This document shows, piece by piece, positions 23,348 through 34,929 of a DNA stretch of 64,000 nucleotides (positions within the stretch are counted from its first letter, which is position 1; every line of letters starts with the position of its first letter). The stretch is taken from assembly GCF_041956535.1 (NCBI RefSeq), contig NW_027192212.1, positions 65,153 through 129,152 of the forward strand, in the 5' to 3' direction. Below the pieces are notes generated by a model. The model saw only the letters and a list, made by a program, of their open reading frames with translations. It was not told the DNA's origin and did no database searches. Both the position numbers and the translations under genes were made by a program. The stretch comes from Calcarisporiella thermophila CBS 279.70 (taxonomy: Eukaryota; Calcarisporiellomycota).

Positions 23348-24179
23348 TGCTCTAGCTTGTTTAAAGGCCTTGTTATCGTTAGGTTACATAGTTTAATTGT
23401 CTCTGTTATGAAGCTGCCCTTTATGGCAGGATCGTATTGTGTTGACCCTGACGATTAAATATATTGGCTCTCAATTTCTGTAGTAGCGTTATCTACTGTT
23501 CTTTATAGTCGAAATCAATAATATGACACCTTTTTTGAAATGTCCATGGCCATGCACGGTGAACTTGAAAATCCTTCCACTACGGTAGTGGCATTAAAGA
23601 TTAATAACGCTGATTAATCATCCTCATCCCATGTAAAGGCTACTCAAAAGATTGACACTTTGTTGTTCTTTAATGAGGTATTTATTTTAGTATGAAATTT
23701 TGGGCTGAAAATTGAAGCCTACATTAAAAATGTCAATGACTCTATGTAACAAACACTGGATAAAAGGTTTGAATTCGGTTCCGAGAAATTGTTGCAGAGT
23801 TGCTCCTTACAATCCGAACAGTTGCCTGCGATTGTCAGCGTCAGATGACAGACTGTCCAATGCAACATTGTTCAAGAAAGAGTAACTTTGTTGGACGACG
23901 GTAACAATATTATTATCGTATCGCCCTACATAGCGCTGGTGATGAACGGATCGGATAACAAATTCAAGTAATATACTTGAAGACTACATATCACGAATAA
24001 AGACGACCAAATACTACGTGATATATTATTCTAAGGATGGGTAAGGTAATCGTAATAATAACGTCCTAATCAACCTACTCCACCACGTTAGGTCAAGCCG
24101 TTTCTTATGCAGCTCTCGACTACCGAGCTGAAGAACAGCCTTGTCGCCTTGAAGAACTCCCACAACTGCTACTACAAGG
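23348..24179. other. Intergenic DNA, may hold lost 5' part of the M28 gene
   Basis: About 830 bases with no supported gene. From about 23760 the base composition resembles coding DNA, but frames are broken. It may be the decayed N-terminal part of the peptidase remnant that follows. Confidence 0.45.
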
Positions 24180-24796
24180 CTCAAAAAGAACAACATGTCG
24201 AGTGATCGAGCACCTGGTGCAGATGATGACGGCTTCGGCACCGTGACTCTCTTCGAAAACCTGCGGGCCTTAGCTGCCAACGAATTTGTGCCCAAGCGTA
24301 CCGTCGAGTTCCAGTTCTACATGGCTGAGGATGCCGGTCTTCTAGGATCGCAAGAAATCACCAGCAACTACAAGCGCAATAATATCAATGTCGTGACCAT
24401 GTTACAGCTCAACATGGCCGGTAGGATGCCGAATGGTACAAGCTACTTGGATGCGTGATACGCTTCAAATCCACATCGCTAACTTGACCGTATCGGATCG
24501 ATGTTATTACCGATTATACGGACAAGAACCTTGCGGTCTTTATGCGCAAAATCATTTTAACGTACACGCATTTGCCATAGGGAATTATCCGGTGCGGCTA
24601 CGCCTGCTCGGACCACGCTTCCTTCAACAAATACGTCTTTCCCAGTGCAAAGGCCTTCGAAGCCATCACAGGTGGCGCCGATAATCCATACATACACACT
24701 TTCAAGGATATCATTGAAAACGGCATTGGCTTAAATCCTGTCCTCGAGTTTGCCAAACATAGTCTTGCCTACTTGCATGAAACTTCCAATGCCTAA
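24180..24796 (+). pseudogene. M28 aminopeptidase remnant
   Basis: The C-terminal half of a leucine-aminopeptidase-like M28 zinc peptidase. Recognisable parts are RAPGADDDGFGT (24207 onward, zinc-binding Asp), FYMAEDAGLLGS (catalytic Glu; the next residue, usually a second Glu ligand, is Asp), MLQLNMAGRMPNGT, then in another frame VITDYTDKNLAVFMRK, CGYACSDHAS and NPYIHTFKD (zinc His). An in-frame TAG at 24578-24580 interrupts the last block. Between NGT and VITD there is an intron-like stretch with GT and CTAAC signals but no usable AG acceptor. The N-terminal domain and signal peptide are not found. It was once a secreted peptidase and is now almost certainly inactive. Confidence 0.8.
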
Positions 24797-25232
24797 TGCT
24801 CTTAACCGCCACGATGTTCTTTCGTGTTTCCAGGCAATAACACTGGGATTTCCCCCGGGAAACCGAGTTTTCATACTATAGGCAGACGTTATAATAAAGA
24901 TCCAAGTGAATCCGAAGATATTCTCCTCTCATCGTTGGACTGAACATTCAATTAGTCATATTAAGGATCTATTACTAAATTAAATAAGCAGTAATTGCCA
25001 ATGCTCAGTCCTCGTACGGCGAGAATTACTAAGGCATTACGATTTGTGACTACCAGACCGTTTCAAGCAAGCTGCAATTCTGGAATCCATCTATCTTTAG
25101 CTTTGCACTAAACTCAAACCTTTATTATACAAGCCACTCAAATCAGATTGTGATTCCTATAGGTATTTAATACCTAATTCGGATATTTCTAGTTTCTCAG
25201 GTGGATTTAAAGAAACGCGATACATTTTCAAA
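24797..25232. other. Spacer upstream of the SDR gene
   Basis: 436 bases with no gene seen. It holds the presumed promoter of the short-chain dehydrogenase; an AT-rich stretch with TATTTAATAC near 25160 precedes the start. Confidence 0.5.
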
Positions 25233-26189
25233 ATGATTTCTACGCTTTATTCAGTTTTTTTCTGGATCGGTCTTTTGGCTGTTGTTCCTTATCTGACTTT
25301 GGTAGCCTATGGTGCCTATGCCTGTCAAGAGCAGGACCTAAAAAAGAAATATAATGCTCAATGGGCTCTCGTCACCGGCGGTTCTTCCGGTATTGGTGCT
25401 GCTATTGTTCGCAAATTGGCCTCTCAGAAGTTGGATGTGGTAGTTGTCGCGTTGGATGATGCAGTTTTGGCCAAATTTAAGACAGAAATCCAAAAAGAAT
25501 ATCCAACTCGCCAATTCCGCTTCGTCGGTTGTGATCTGTCTACACCATCTGGTGATTATTTAGATGCCATCAAGAAGGCAACCTCCGATATCACCGTGCA
25601 AATTTTATGTGTGAATGCCGGATTCATTACCACTGGCTGTTTTGCCGATATAACATTCGTTAGGAACATGGCTAACTACCACACCAACACTACATCTGCA
25701 GTTATTCTTACCCATTATTTCTTGAACGAGATGATATCACAAGGCAAGAAGGGCCTCATAACATTCACATCTAGTAGTGCTGGCTTTATTCCAAGCCCAA
25801 TGAGCGCTCTGTACTCCTCCACCAAAATCTTTTTAACCACCTTTGCAGCTTCGTTAGCTGCTGAGACGGCCGAAGATGGGATCGATGTTCTTGTCATTCA
25901 TCCATCGCCAATTAACTCCAATTTTTACAGCAATGCCGGGAAAATGTCTGCCCTCCATGTCGCTCATAAGCTTTCCTCACCTCCTTCAGTAATTGCCGAC
26001 ACAATTTGCAGAAATGCTGGCAAGATAGTTGTTGCTGATCAGGGTTTAATCACTGTGGTCATGAAGATTATCTTTGGAAAAATCTTGGACTGGAATGTTT
26101 TTGCAGAGATTATGAAGATGGGTCTTCGATATAACAGTGACTATAAAGCTATGAAAATCAATCGAGGGATCACGGACAAGAAGCTTTGA
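25233..26189 (+). CDS. Short-chain dehydrogenase, 3-ketoacyl-CoA reductase type
   Basis: Intronless frame of 318 residues. An N-terminal membrane anchor (about residues 5-27) precedes a Rossmann domain with TGGSSGIG (residues 49-56) for the dinucleotide, the NAG motif (near 130), a catalytic Ser in TSSSAG and the YxxxK pair in YSSTK (near 194). This layout matches the 17-beta-HSD12/let-767 branch, which reduces 3-ketoacyl-CoA or steroid-like ketones at the ER. It lacks the usual C-terminal di-lysine ER signal and ends in DKKL, so the substrate is uncertain. The catalytic residues appear intact. Confidence 0.88.
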   Translation: MISTLYSVFFWIGLLAVVPYLTLVAYGAYACQEQDLKKKYNAQWALVTGGSSGIGAAIVRKLASQKLDVVVVALDDAVLAKFKTEIQKEYPTRQFRFVGCDLSTPSGDYLDAIKKATSDITVQILCVNAGFITTGCFADITFVRNMANYHTNTTSAVILTHYFLNEMISQGKKGLITFTSSSAGFIPSPMSALYSSTKIFLTTFAASLAAETAEDGIDVLVIHPSPINSNFYSNAGKMSALHVAHKLSSPPSVIADTICRNAGKIVVADQGLITVVMKIIFGKILDWNVFAEIMKMGLRYNSDYKAMKINRGITDKKL

Positions 26190-27296
26190 GTATTTTTTAA
26201 TTTGCTCTTTATTTTTCAAATGTATATCGGTAATAAATACCAATTCATTTAGACAGTATATTTTACAGAGATTTAAAAACTATAATATCTCGAAAAAATG
26301 ATGTGCTTAATTTCTATTCCATTGTCAATAGAAAAATGGTTAGATGACCAGTAGATAGATATAATCCAGCTTGGAATTGGTCAGTATGGGTAGCAATTTT
26401 CACCCATAGTAGTTATTACCAAAACTATGATATTCATTGAAGCATACTGTCTTTTATTAACTTAGATGAAGTGGAAAAATCAAGCAAAATAAACATGCAA
26501 TACTAAAGGGTTTAGTTTTGCATTATTAACAGCGATTTTGATAACTAATAGTAGCGAAGAATTTATTTAAACCCCAATTATCGCAATTCTAATAGTTTAG
26601 CCAGTGGGATCCCCGACTGTAGTTTCATTCACTGTATTCTCGAAATGTAACTTTACAGAGCTAGCTAGATAAACATTGCCGCTGGTTCAGTTCCTTGTCG
26701 CCATATACACACCTACCAGATACACAGTGCGAGTATAAACATCGAAATATACAACATTCTTTTATGGTTCCTTTTGAAAATAAGTAGAAGCTGTGTTTAT
26801 TGACGTAAGCAATTAGCAATAAAACAAGATTGGCCTCATGTATATGGAAAAAGCTGGTCCTAGCGCAGTGAGTGTGTTTGTTATAAAGTTGAATTTTTTA
26901 ATGTGATAATCATTCTATTTTACCGATAGCGCACTGAACTTTTGCCTTGTTGATTTTGTTAATGATCTTGTTGCTATCTATCATTTATTCTTATCATTTT
27001 CTATATGGAAAAACGGTCATGGCGTAGAGAATATGGAAAAAGCCGCTCCTGGCGCACTGAATCTTTTCATTATAAACTTGGTTTTTCATTAATGTTTAAC
27101 TCGTGATTTTATTGATGGAGCGCCGATGCTTTTTACTTGTTATTTTTATAGATAACCTTATAGTTGTTTTTTTATTCAGTTGAGTTATTATTTACGTCAT
27201 TTTCTAGATTTTTTATTTGATTGCAACCACATTTTTCATAACTCATGATATCATTATAACAATCTTTAGCTACATAAGCACCTAGAACATATTTTT
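26190..27296. repeat. Intergenic DNA with a diverged direct repeat
   Basis: Two related segments of about 70 bases lie at about 26837-26907 and 27032-27100. Each starts ATATGGAAAAAG, followed by a CTCCT(A/G)GCGCA-like box and an AT-rich tail. A partial third copy starts near 27004. No gene is supported in the 1.1 kb. Confidence 0.5.
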
Positions 27297-27536
27297 TCAT
27301 TCATCACAATAGGCGTTATTTATTCCACAGCAATTTTCATAGTCTTTACGTTTATAATTATAACGAAAATAGCATCCTCGTTTAGTATCACCTATCCAAT
27401 AGATATTGCCAACTATTCTCCGACAACATTCTATAGTTTTATCATTGTTGACACATTGACAATTTAATGAAGCATTCAAGCTGCAGGATATAATTAATAG
27501 AAATAATAATTTAATGAATACTTCGGCCATATACAA
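27297..27536 (-). CDS. Very small secreted cysteine-rich protein
   Basis: Frame of 79 residues. MYMAEVFIKLLFLLIISCSLNAS forms a signal peptide. The mature protein of about 55 residues has eight cysteines in the order C-x-C, CC, C, CC, C, with several Tyr/Lys and a strongly basic centre. The paired cysteines resemble disulfide-knotted extracellular peptides (effectors, inhibitors, antimicrobials). I recognise no specific family. The gene is AT-rich like its surroundings and stands alone between long spacers. The even cysteine number and signal peptide favour a real gene. Confidence 0.6.
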   Translation of the reverse strand: MYMAEVFIKLLFLLIISCSLNASLNCQCVNNDKTIECCRRIVGNIYWIGDTKRGCYFRYNYKRKDYENCCGINNAYCDE

Positions 27537-28456
27537 ATTTATTATAAAGCAGTTTTAAATATCTTAAGAATTTTATATATCAACCTAAGGCCCTCTAAGC
27601 AATAAATAACTTGATTCTTTTTCTTAAATTGATATTTATGGTTTTTCAAATTTATTCGCCTTGCCAATCTGTTTCAAAGTTATGTGTATTAAACATACCC
27701 CTGTGTTAATCGAAAAACCTACTACAATTTGTAATTTCTCATGTCATCAAGTTATATTTATTTTATGCTAATAACACCGTAAGAGCCATAATATCGTATT
27801 ATGGCATTAAAAGAAATCCTGTCGATTAGAACTGGTACAATTCCTACAGACTACGACTGTAAACAAAGTTGAATTATTAGAGCTTTTGTTTATTCCTGTA
27901 GCCCAGTGTCATTTTCCATAAGATATTGTCGAATTCGATTAGCATTGCAATATTAAGTTAGAATTTATTTCGGTAAAATCGCTCATTGTTCTCAAAGTTT
28001 GTTGAAGGTTTCGTGCCTCAATTAGCGTTCGCAACACTTGGAAATAGTACAAAAAGGGTGCGAGCATGAAGAAGTATATCAAGATGATACAGAAACTCAG
28101 GAAGATGGAATCAAATCTTAGTTGTCTTCGCTGTTCAACTCTTAAAGAAGAAACGCGTCATAGATGTGAACTTGTCTTGATATATCTTGATGTCCGCTAC
28201 AAACTATGTTCGTCCTGTGATATTATTCCAAGTAGCTAGTGATTCTAAATATTCCATATCTATATTTTTAAGTCTATCTCCAAACTACTCTATCATGAAT
28301 AACTATTTTAGCTTATTTGCTAAACATGAACAATTTCATAAGGACAAGCTACGGTGATGGTCAGTGAATTTATTATTCTTTGTTATAGCATAAAAAATAG
28401 TAGTATACAGAATATAATATAATGACCATGGAAAAGACTTTTCCTCCTCTATTGAT
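27537..28456. other. AT-rich intergenic DNA with a short perfect hairpin
   Basis: No gene is supported in 920 bases. At 27785-27805 the sequence GCCATAATA-TCG-TATTATGGC is a perfect 9-bp inverted repeat with a 3-base loop. Confidence 0.55.
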
Positions 28457-28873
28457 TTAGCTTCCCTCAACTCCAGCTCGAGCTATCTCTTCGTCTTGTT
28501 CGATTTTACCCCCAGACACCCCAACTGCACCAACACAATTTCCTTTAGAATCATGTATCGGCAGCCCGCCTCCAAACGTTACCAATCCATTATTACTATG
28601 TTCGAATTGCCATACGGCTCCTCCAGGTTGGGACATTTGGCCTAGTATAGCTGTTTCACATCGAAACAAAGCTGAAGTCTTGGCTTTTTTAATGGAGATA
28701 TCCAACGAACCAAGAAGAGCATTGTCCATTCGCACAAAGTATAATAGATGAGCAGCCGAGTCTACGATAGCTACATTGACTGGTACTCCAATTTTTTGGG
28801 CTTTTTCAACACATTTCTCTCCTATTTTTTGGGCCATATCCATTGTAAGGAAAAGATTCGAGCTTTTCTCCAT
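28457..28873 (-). CDS. GlcG/HbpS-like protein (haem-degrading superfamily)
   Basis: Intronless frame of 138 residues from the ATG at 28873. The whole length fits the GlcG/HbpS family. It starts with a helix (MDMAQKIGEKCVEKAQKIG), then VNVAIVDSAAHLLYFVRMDNA, KKAKTSALFRCET, GGGLPIHD and the C-terminal GNCVGAVGVSGG glycine loop. Members bind haem or small ligands or act as stress/accessory proteins; many bacterial ones sit beside glycolate genes. No signal peptide is seen, so it is probably cytosolic. The family is widespread in bacteria and patchy in fungi. With no introns, bacterial origin is possible but not shown by this sequence alone. Confidence 0.85.
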   Translation of the reverse strand: MEKSSNLFLTMDMAQKIGEKCVEKAQKIGVPVNVAIVDSAAHLLYFVRMDNALLGSLDISIKKAKTSALFRCETAILGQMSQPGGAVWQFEHSNNGLVTFGGGLPIHDSKGNCVGAVGVSGGKIEQDEEIARAGVEGS

Positions 28874-29635
28874 GATTGTGCAAGTCGAGAAAACGGTATT
28901 GTAGCGCTATTTATTTATATTGACAAAATGTGGCTACCTAATGAAACTACAGAATATTGATATCGTGAGAATATTTTTGTGAGTGCAAATATAGTTATTT
29001 TCACCGAAATTGCCCATGATGTCGGATTATCGATGAAGCCCAATATATTAATCAAATAGAAAAGTGTGCCATATATTAAAAAAGCATTTTCTTGAACTTT
29101 AGTCATAAACCAACAATGTAAAGTCGCCGTTCGTCACTTGAGATACTTTGCGATAACGTTTAACTTGGTCGAGATCAATATAGACCCAGCATCACAAAAC
29201 ACTTTTGTAGATCATGTTATCAAACATATATTCAATAGAGGTCATAGTAGAGAGTTTAGAATTTTGGTTTACTATGAATATCGGATATATTCTAAAATTG
29301 ATATCTCCTTATTGTTCCGAATTAAAGTCTTTCCTAGGTGAATCTATGAGCATATTGAAGGCGTAAAAAATCCGCATATATCAGGTAGAGGGTAATGTGA
29401 AAGGACGAAAAAGCCTCAGATAGCCTAGATAATGTTAGCGTGCCTGGGTTATATTTTCGTTAAGCAAGATTCCCTGTAGTGGCTTTACTAAATAAGTTGT
29501 ATTTAATGAAACTGCAATATAAGGTTATCCCCTGAGTTTTGTTAATGAAAATAATATAGAGATGGTTTTTACGTATCCCCTCATTTAGTATTTTTCCAAA
29601 ACCCTTCTCTTCCATTCGTTTTCTTACTTTTCAAA
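28874..29635. other. AT-rich divergent spacer
   Basis: 762 bases between the divergent GlcG-like and mannosyltransferase genes. No gene supported. It holds both presumed promoters. Confidence 0.6.
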
Positions 29636-31075
29636 ATGATGCAAAAGCGATTTTCAATTAAACAGGCTGTTGTTCCGCCACTCTATTCGCTATTGATCCT
29701 CTTTTTTTTTTACTACCTTTTCATATCCATCTCTTTTCTTAAATCAATCCCAACCCAAGTTGACTCTTCATTAACCCTGATTAATCAGGCAAATGCGACG
29801 CGCAGAGCTCGCGCTGTCTTTGTTGCTCTAGTGCGAAATTCCGAACTGAAAGGGATGCGAAACGCGATAAGGCACATAGAAGACAGATTCAACCGAAATT
29901 ACGGTTACCCTTGGGTGTTTTTAAACGATGAAGAATTTACGGAGGAATTCAAGCTATATACTAGCTCAATAATAAATTCCCCAACTTATTACGGTAAATA
30001 ACCCCTTTTATATAAGTTCCATAATGTTTCATTATTTATATTTTTAAGACTATAGGATTGGTACCAAAGGATCATTGGAGTATTCCTGAGTGGATTGATG
30101 AAGAAAAGGCGCGAATTGCGAGGGAAGACCAAGCGAAGCGCAATGTTCCATACGGTGGAAGTTTATCTTACCGACATATGTGTAGGTAATAAGAAATCGA
30201 ATTTTCTCGCATCGGCATATTTGTATAACACTGACATTTGTTAACTACCTAGATTTGAATCTGGATTTTTCTTCCACCATCCGCTTCTTCAGGATTACGA
30301 TTACTACTGGCGTGTTGAACCAAACGTAGAATATTTTTGCGATTTGGACTACGACCCCTTCCTCTTCATGCAAGATAATGGTAAAAAATATGGTAAGTAA
30401 CATATTTAAGTTGTGCCATTCCATATGGTAATAGTGGTTTAATATTTGAAAATTGAGGCTGGACTTTATCTTTACGTGAAAACGAGCATACAATTCCCAC
30501 CCTCTGGGAAACTACTCGTCGTTTTATGAATGAATATCCCCACTTAATTCCACCCAACAATACACTCGATTTCATCACGCATGATGGGGGAGTTACTTAC
30601 AATCGATGTCATTTCTGGTCCAACTTTGAAATTGGAGACTTACGATTTTGGCGTTCAGAAGCATATATGACATATTTTGAATATTTGGACAAAGCTGGAG
30701 GATTCTTTTACGAGCGCTGGGGAGATGCACCTGTACATACGATTGCTGCTGCAATGTTCCTTAGAAGTGACGAGATTCATTTCTTTAATGATATCGGGTA
30801 CAAGCACTACCCATTCATGTTAGTATCCTAATCTTCGTTCGCGATTTCTTTCTTTACCAGCGTTTTCCTCATTTTCTCCATTTTTTGATTACTAGGCATT
30901 GTCCAACTGAAAAAGAGCTTCAATTGAAATGCACCTGCGATCCCGGTCAAACTTATGGTAAGTTTAAATTAAAGATTAGGAATACGTTTGCATATTGCTC
31001 TTAACAGCATTGCTTACAGATAATGATTATTATTCGTGTACTCCCTTGTGGCATTATGTCAATCAGCCGAAATAA
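29636..31075 (+). CDS. Alpha-1,2-mannosyltransferase, KTR/KRE2 family (GT15)
   Basis: Six exons: 29636-29993, 30056-30185, 30253-30392, 30458-30818, 30896-30957 and 31020-31075. The introns are 62-77 nt and the product is 368 residues. It is a type II Golgi protein with a short basic cytoplasmic tail and one membrane anchor (about residues 13-36), then the GT15 catalytic domain. Landmarks are YPWVFLNDEEF, YRHMCRFESGFFF, YYWRVEPNVEYFCD, FMQDNGKKYGWTLS, the catalytic Glu in CHFWSNFEI (near residue 267) and GDAPVHTIAAAMF. It transfers mannose from GDP-mannose to N- or O-glycans of wall and secreted proteins. Every splice is backed by conserved sequence across the junction. The C-terminus ends soon after the cysteine-rich CTCDPGQTY..YSCTP segment. 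Confidence 0.95.
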
Positions 31076-31275
31076 TGTTTAGCTATGTTTTAATACTTGT
31101 AAATAGTCTTTGTATATTTTATACAAATGCACACGCTTGTTTGCATTGTTGGGTCTTATAGATTATCTAAAGATATAGCAAAACTGTAATAAATAATCGC
31201 ACTATTTTTTATTTTTATACTTTGATTTATACTAATAAAAAAACGCATTAATTGCTATAAATTAATGTATACTTT

Positions 31276-32279
31276 TCATACTGTCTCATCCGAAACTGCG
31301 TTACCATAAGGAATTTCCAGCTTTTGGATCCATTTTTTGCGGTAATGATCACGTCCGGTAATGACAACACGATTGGCGTACAGCTCCAAATAAAGAGATC
31401 TGGCCTCCTTAATGCTTCCGGGCACAAGATATTCGTTGCCATTTGAATCAGCGTTCCATTCATCGAGGATACCACCAGTATTAATGATCTGGAATCCTTT
31501 TGAGTTACCCCCAGGGATTACCTTTCGCACTTGCCAGTCGCTGAGTTGGAGGCCGTAGTGAGTATGGGAGGTGAAAAGAATGGCTTGGGGATATTGTCCT
31601 AAAATATCCAAAAGCTCCTTTTGCTGCTTATAGAGGGTCTCGTACACGGGAACTTGACTTCCGGAGGTGGTTTTCGGAAGGGGAATGTGCAGGAAGGTGA
31701 ATATAGGTTTACCGGTCCTGCCGTGGATCTTAAGGCGATCTCTAAGCCAGTTGAGCTGCTCAGGGCTCAACCAAACGCCATTTCCGCTGTCTAAAAACCT
31801 ACATACATAGTCAATCAACTATTTTCCAACTATTACCAGCGATAAACCTACTTTTCCGTTCCCAAGAAAATAAGCGGGAAACCGCCAACTTCGCGTTCGT
31901 AATATATCTTATCTTCTTTGGTCAACTTTTTGTACCGTGCAAACATGGCCTCCTCCGAGTCGCCACCATATAATTCATGGTTACCAATGTTGAGGAAAAC
32001 CTTGTCCGGGTGAGGGTTAGCTTGAAGAGTTGCCAGAAAATCAGAGTATTGCTTCTCGCGTCCCTGATTTGTGATATCACCATTGAATACAACCGCCTTG
32101 TACTTAGGATCAACATTTAACATATCCTTCAATGTCATTCCCAAATCAGCGTAATCGTGGTGGGTATCGCTAGCAACAAAAAAGGTGGTAAGAGGTTTAT
32201 CGGTATTAACAGGGGCTGCAAATGCGCCTAAAAGAGCGCTCAGCGTAACGATAGGAATTAAAAATTTCTTAATCATTGA
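31276..32279 (-). CDS. Secreted calcineurin-like metallophosphoesterase
   Basis: Two exons on the minus strand, 31852-32279 and 31276-31798, with a 53-nt intron and 316 residues. The start is the ATG at 32279, which opens into a signal peptide (MIKKFLIPIVTLSALLGAFA). The dinuclear metal-site motifs appear in order: SDTHHDY (D-x-H), NGDITNQG (GDxxxxG), GNHE, FLHIPLP and SHTHYG. The substrate (phosphomonoester, nucleotide or sphingomyelin-like) cannot be told. The C-terminal domain carries a beta-rich LYLELYANRVVITGRD stretch. It faces the GT15 gene tail-to-tail, with 200 bases between stops. Confidence 0.9.
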
Positions 32280-34929
32280 CAACAATTTAAAAACGAATGA
32301 TCTTTCAAATTGGATGAGGAAGAAGTAATGAATGTGATGGGATTATTATTGATTTAAGTGAGGTTTGGGTAAGAAGCTCAAATGATTATGTTTAAATACC
32401 CAATTTAGAGTTTATTTGTGGCACAAAGAAGGGATACCGATTTATACACGTGCGAATTGTACACAAATACATCCGCCCAGCAAAACTTCAATAAACAAAA
32501 CCTTTACTTGGAAGAAACAGATCTATTCCATTTATTAACTAAGCTATCACAATGCAGCGCTTAGGATATATAAACCTAACATTTATATTTGTTAAAAGCT
32601 CTTATTTATTTCTTCAAACTAAATACCGCAAGATTGGCTGAAACCGTTAAAAATAAAAAATACCAACAAAGGACCCTAGCTTCATTGTACAGACCAATAA
32701 ATCAATCTCTCCCGCACTCATGCTTCCAGAGTGAAAAAAATAAGTCGAGGTACAATTCTTTGTGAAACTAAGCAATGCTTATCACAAAGATATTAACTGG
32801 GTTTCAAATTCACCTTCGAATTTTACATGGGTGTTTGATCAATACACAATTAGATAATTTTCACTACATAGAAAACGTGCCAAAAAAAATAAATTGAAGA
32901 GCCAGGTGTATCGAGCCATATATATCCATTGGTAAGCTAACTATATGCATCTATTTTTTTCTAGGAAGATTGAGAACTTACAAATACATATTAGTAAACA
33001 AAAAATGTAAGCTAAAATATATTGCAAAAATTTTCCCATGGAACAACCCTCATTCTCCCAATTCCTGGGAATTATTGATTTAATATTGATAAAATCCGAA
33101 AGCCTTTTCGGCCCAAGTCAAAGTGTCTGTCTATATTACCTAAAAAACATTGAAATAAAATGCTCGACTTTTTAGCCAATATATAGTTTATTTCAATGAT
33201 TTATATTTAAAAAATGGTGTTTATAACACTTCTCGCTGAGGCTTCATGAGTTCTTAGGTTGAATTTTTATACATGATTAAGATTAGGCTTTGAAACAACC
33301 AGCGATTTTTTACTTTACTTGCAGACAAAAACTTAATACGCTGCTATTATTAATTGTCCTTCAATATCCATGAATAATGAAACTGATATATTTTTACAAA
33401 ATCTTTTTTTATTTTGCATATAGTCAATATTAATATCTGCTTTTTCTTTTATTTCACTTTAAGAAGCTTTCTCCTTGAGATCGAGTGGACGGATTTACAA
33501 CTATTTCAAAAAGTTTGGGCTCCACATTACTATTTTATAATGATAGCTATTTCATTGATTTAACTGGAATCTGAGGTCCTTTCTTTATGAGTTACTTTAT
33601 TTCTGACTAAATTATTTCAAATTTTCCTTCGGTTATATACTGTCTAGTTATTGCGGCACATTTACCTCTATTGCAAATGCAGCCACCATGTCTGAATTTT
33701 CCTGAATTAGCTCATATTACAAAGACCTATTGCTTCCCGATATTCCATGATTCTGAGATTTTCAACTCCACTGATCTACGTAGGTGAAAAATGGGAATCA
33801 CTTATTCCAATATAGGCATCTTCCAGGTATTTAGGCTTTTTTATATTTTAGCCCAAATATCTATGTCAAAGATCATTCAGCGCCGGGGAAGCTATACAAT
33901 CACAAAACGGAATGTTAGGGTAAACGGATAGATGGGATCGTGCAACTTAATCTTATTAAGAATAGTACGTACATTTGCCGTTTCTATTTGACTCCTCAGG
34001 CAGGGATTATGATACCAATAATTTCACAATTTCAGCCTGGATTTTTTCTATTGGCTAGCCTTGAATTCTCTATCCCCTGAAGCAAATTAATATATCCCTC
34101 TATAAATTTAATTTAGAATTTAGTCGGTTAAACAGCAACTCCTCTTGATGCGTTAGTGGCAATTAAAAATTATTCATAATAAGGGTCAATATATTCGTGA
34201 CAGAGTTTGTAAAAATCTAATTTAGCATTATATATAATGGGTGTTGGAAGAAACTACAAAATGCTAAAACCATTATCATGAGCAGTAATCACTCTTGGCA
34301 AACATGTACAATCGCTATTGTGAAGTCATAACTATGATTCCGATAGATTTTATGTCAATCGGAATTGAAACTCTACTATCCCTTTTTTAATTTGGCTTTT
34401 CTTGTCTGAAATGACGTGTCTACCGAGACCGAGGGAAACCCTTGAAATTCCATGCCGATCCGTGGATCGGGGTGCCGATGAATATGTTGGGAATTATCCT
34501 TTACATGATAATAAGTGATTGTACTCTGTGATTGCTTAATGAAGCATATTTTACGGAAGATAAAAGTTGCATTGCCGTGGAGTGTAGTCATAATTCAGCT
34601 TGAGAGCACAGTTGCGAATATATACATATAGTGCAGTGTTGATGAAAGGGTGAATCATGACTCTCTTTCTAAAGGGACCAAAGGGTTCTTTGGAGCGAGG
34701 ATTTAATAGGGTAGAGTTATTTGCGATACAAAACATTTGTAAATCATAGACTGCAACCCCCGGCACTTGACGAGCGAGAAACCATCGCAGTAAATACGTC
34801 ATGTATTTTGACTCAAGTGATGCAAAGGATCCGTATATTATAAAAAGGGACATTTCAAACGTCGTTGATCCCCGTCAATCGCAAACTTAAAATACTTGTA
34901 TCCCGACTGCTATAATCAATCAAGATAAA
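32280..34929. other. Long AT-rich intergenic region
   Basis: 2.65 kb without a supportable gene. A 100-codon minus frame ending at 34551 has no recognisable domain and no good start context. The last 100 bases hold the promoter of the repeat-rich secreted protein. Confidence 0.6.
34834..34846 (+). promoter_or_regulatory. TATA-like element of the repeat-rich secreted protein gene
   Basis: TATATTATAAAAA lies about 85-95 bases before the ATG at 34930, followed by a short leader ending AATCAAGATAAAATG. Position and sequence fit a core promoter TATA box. Confidence 0.45.

Noticed and set aside
34551-34853. 100-codon minus frame before the repeat protein
   Set aside because: No ATG in good context, no domain, and it overlaps the likely promoter of the plus-strand gene.
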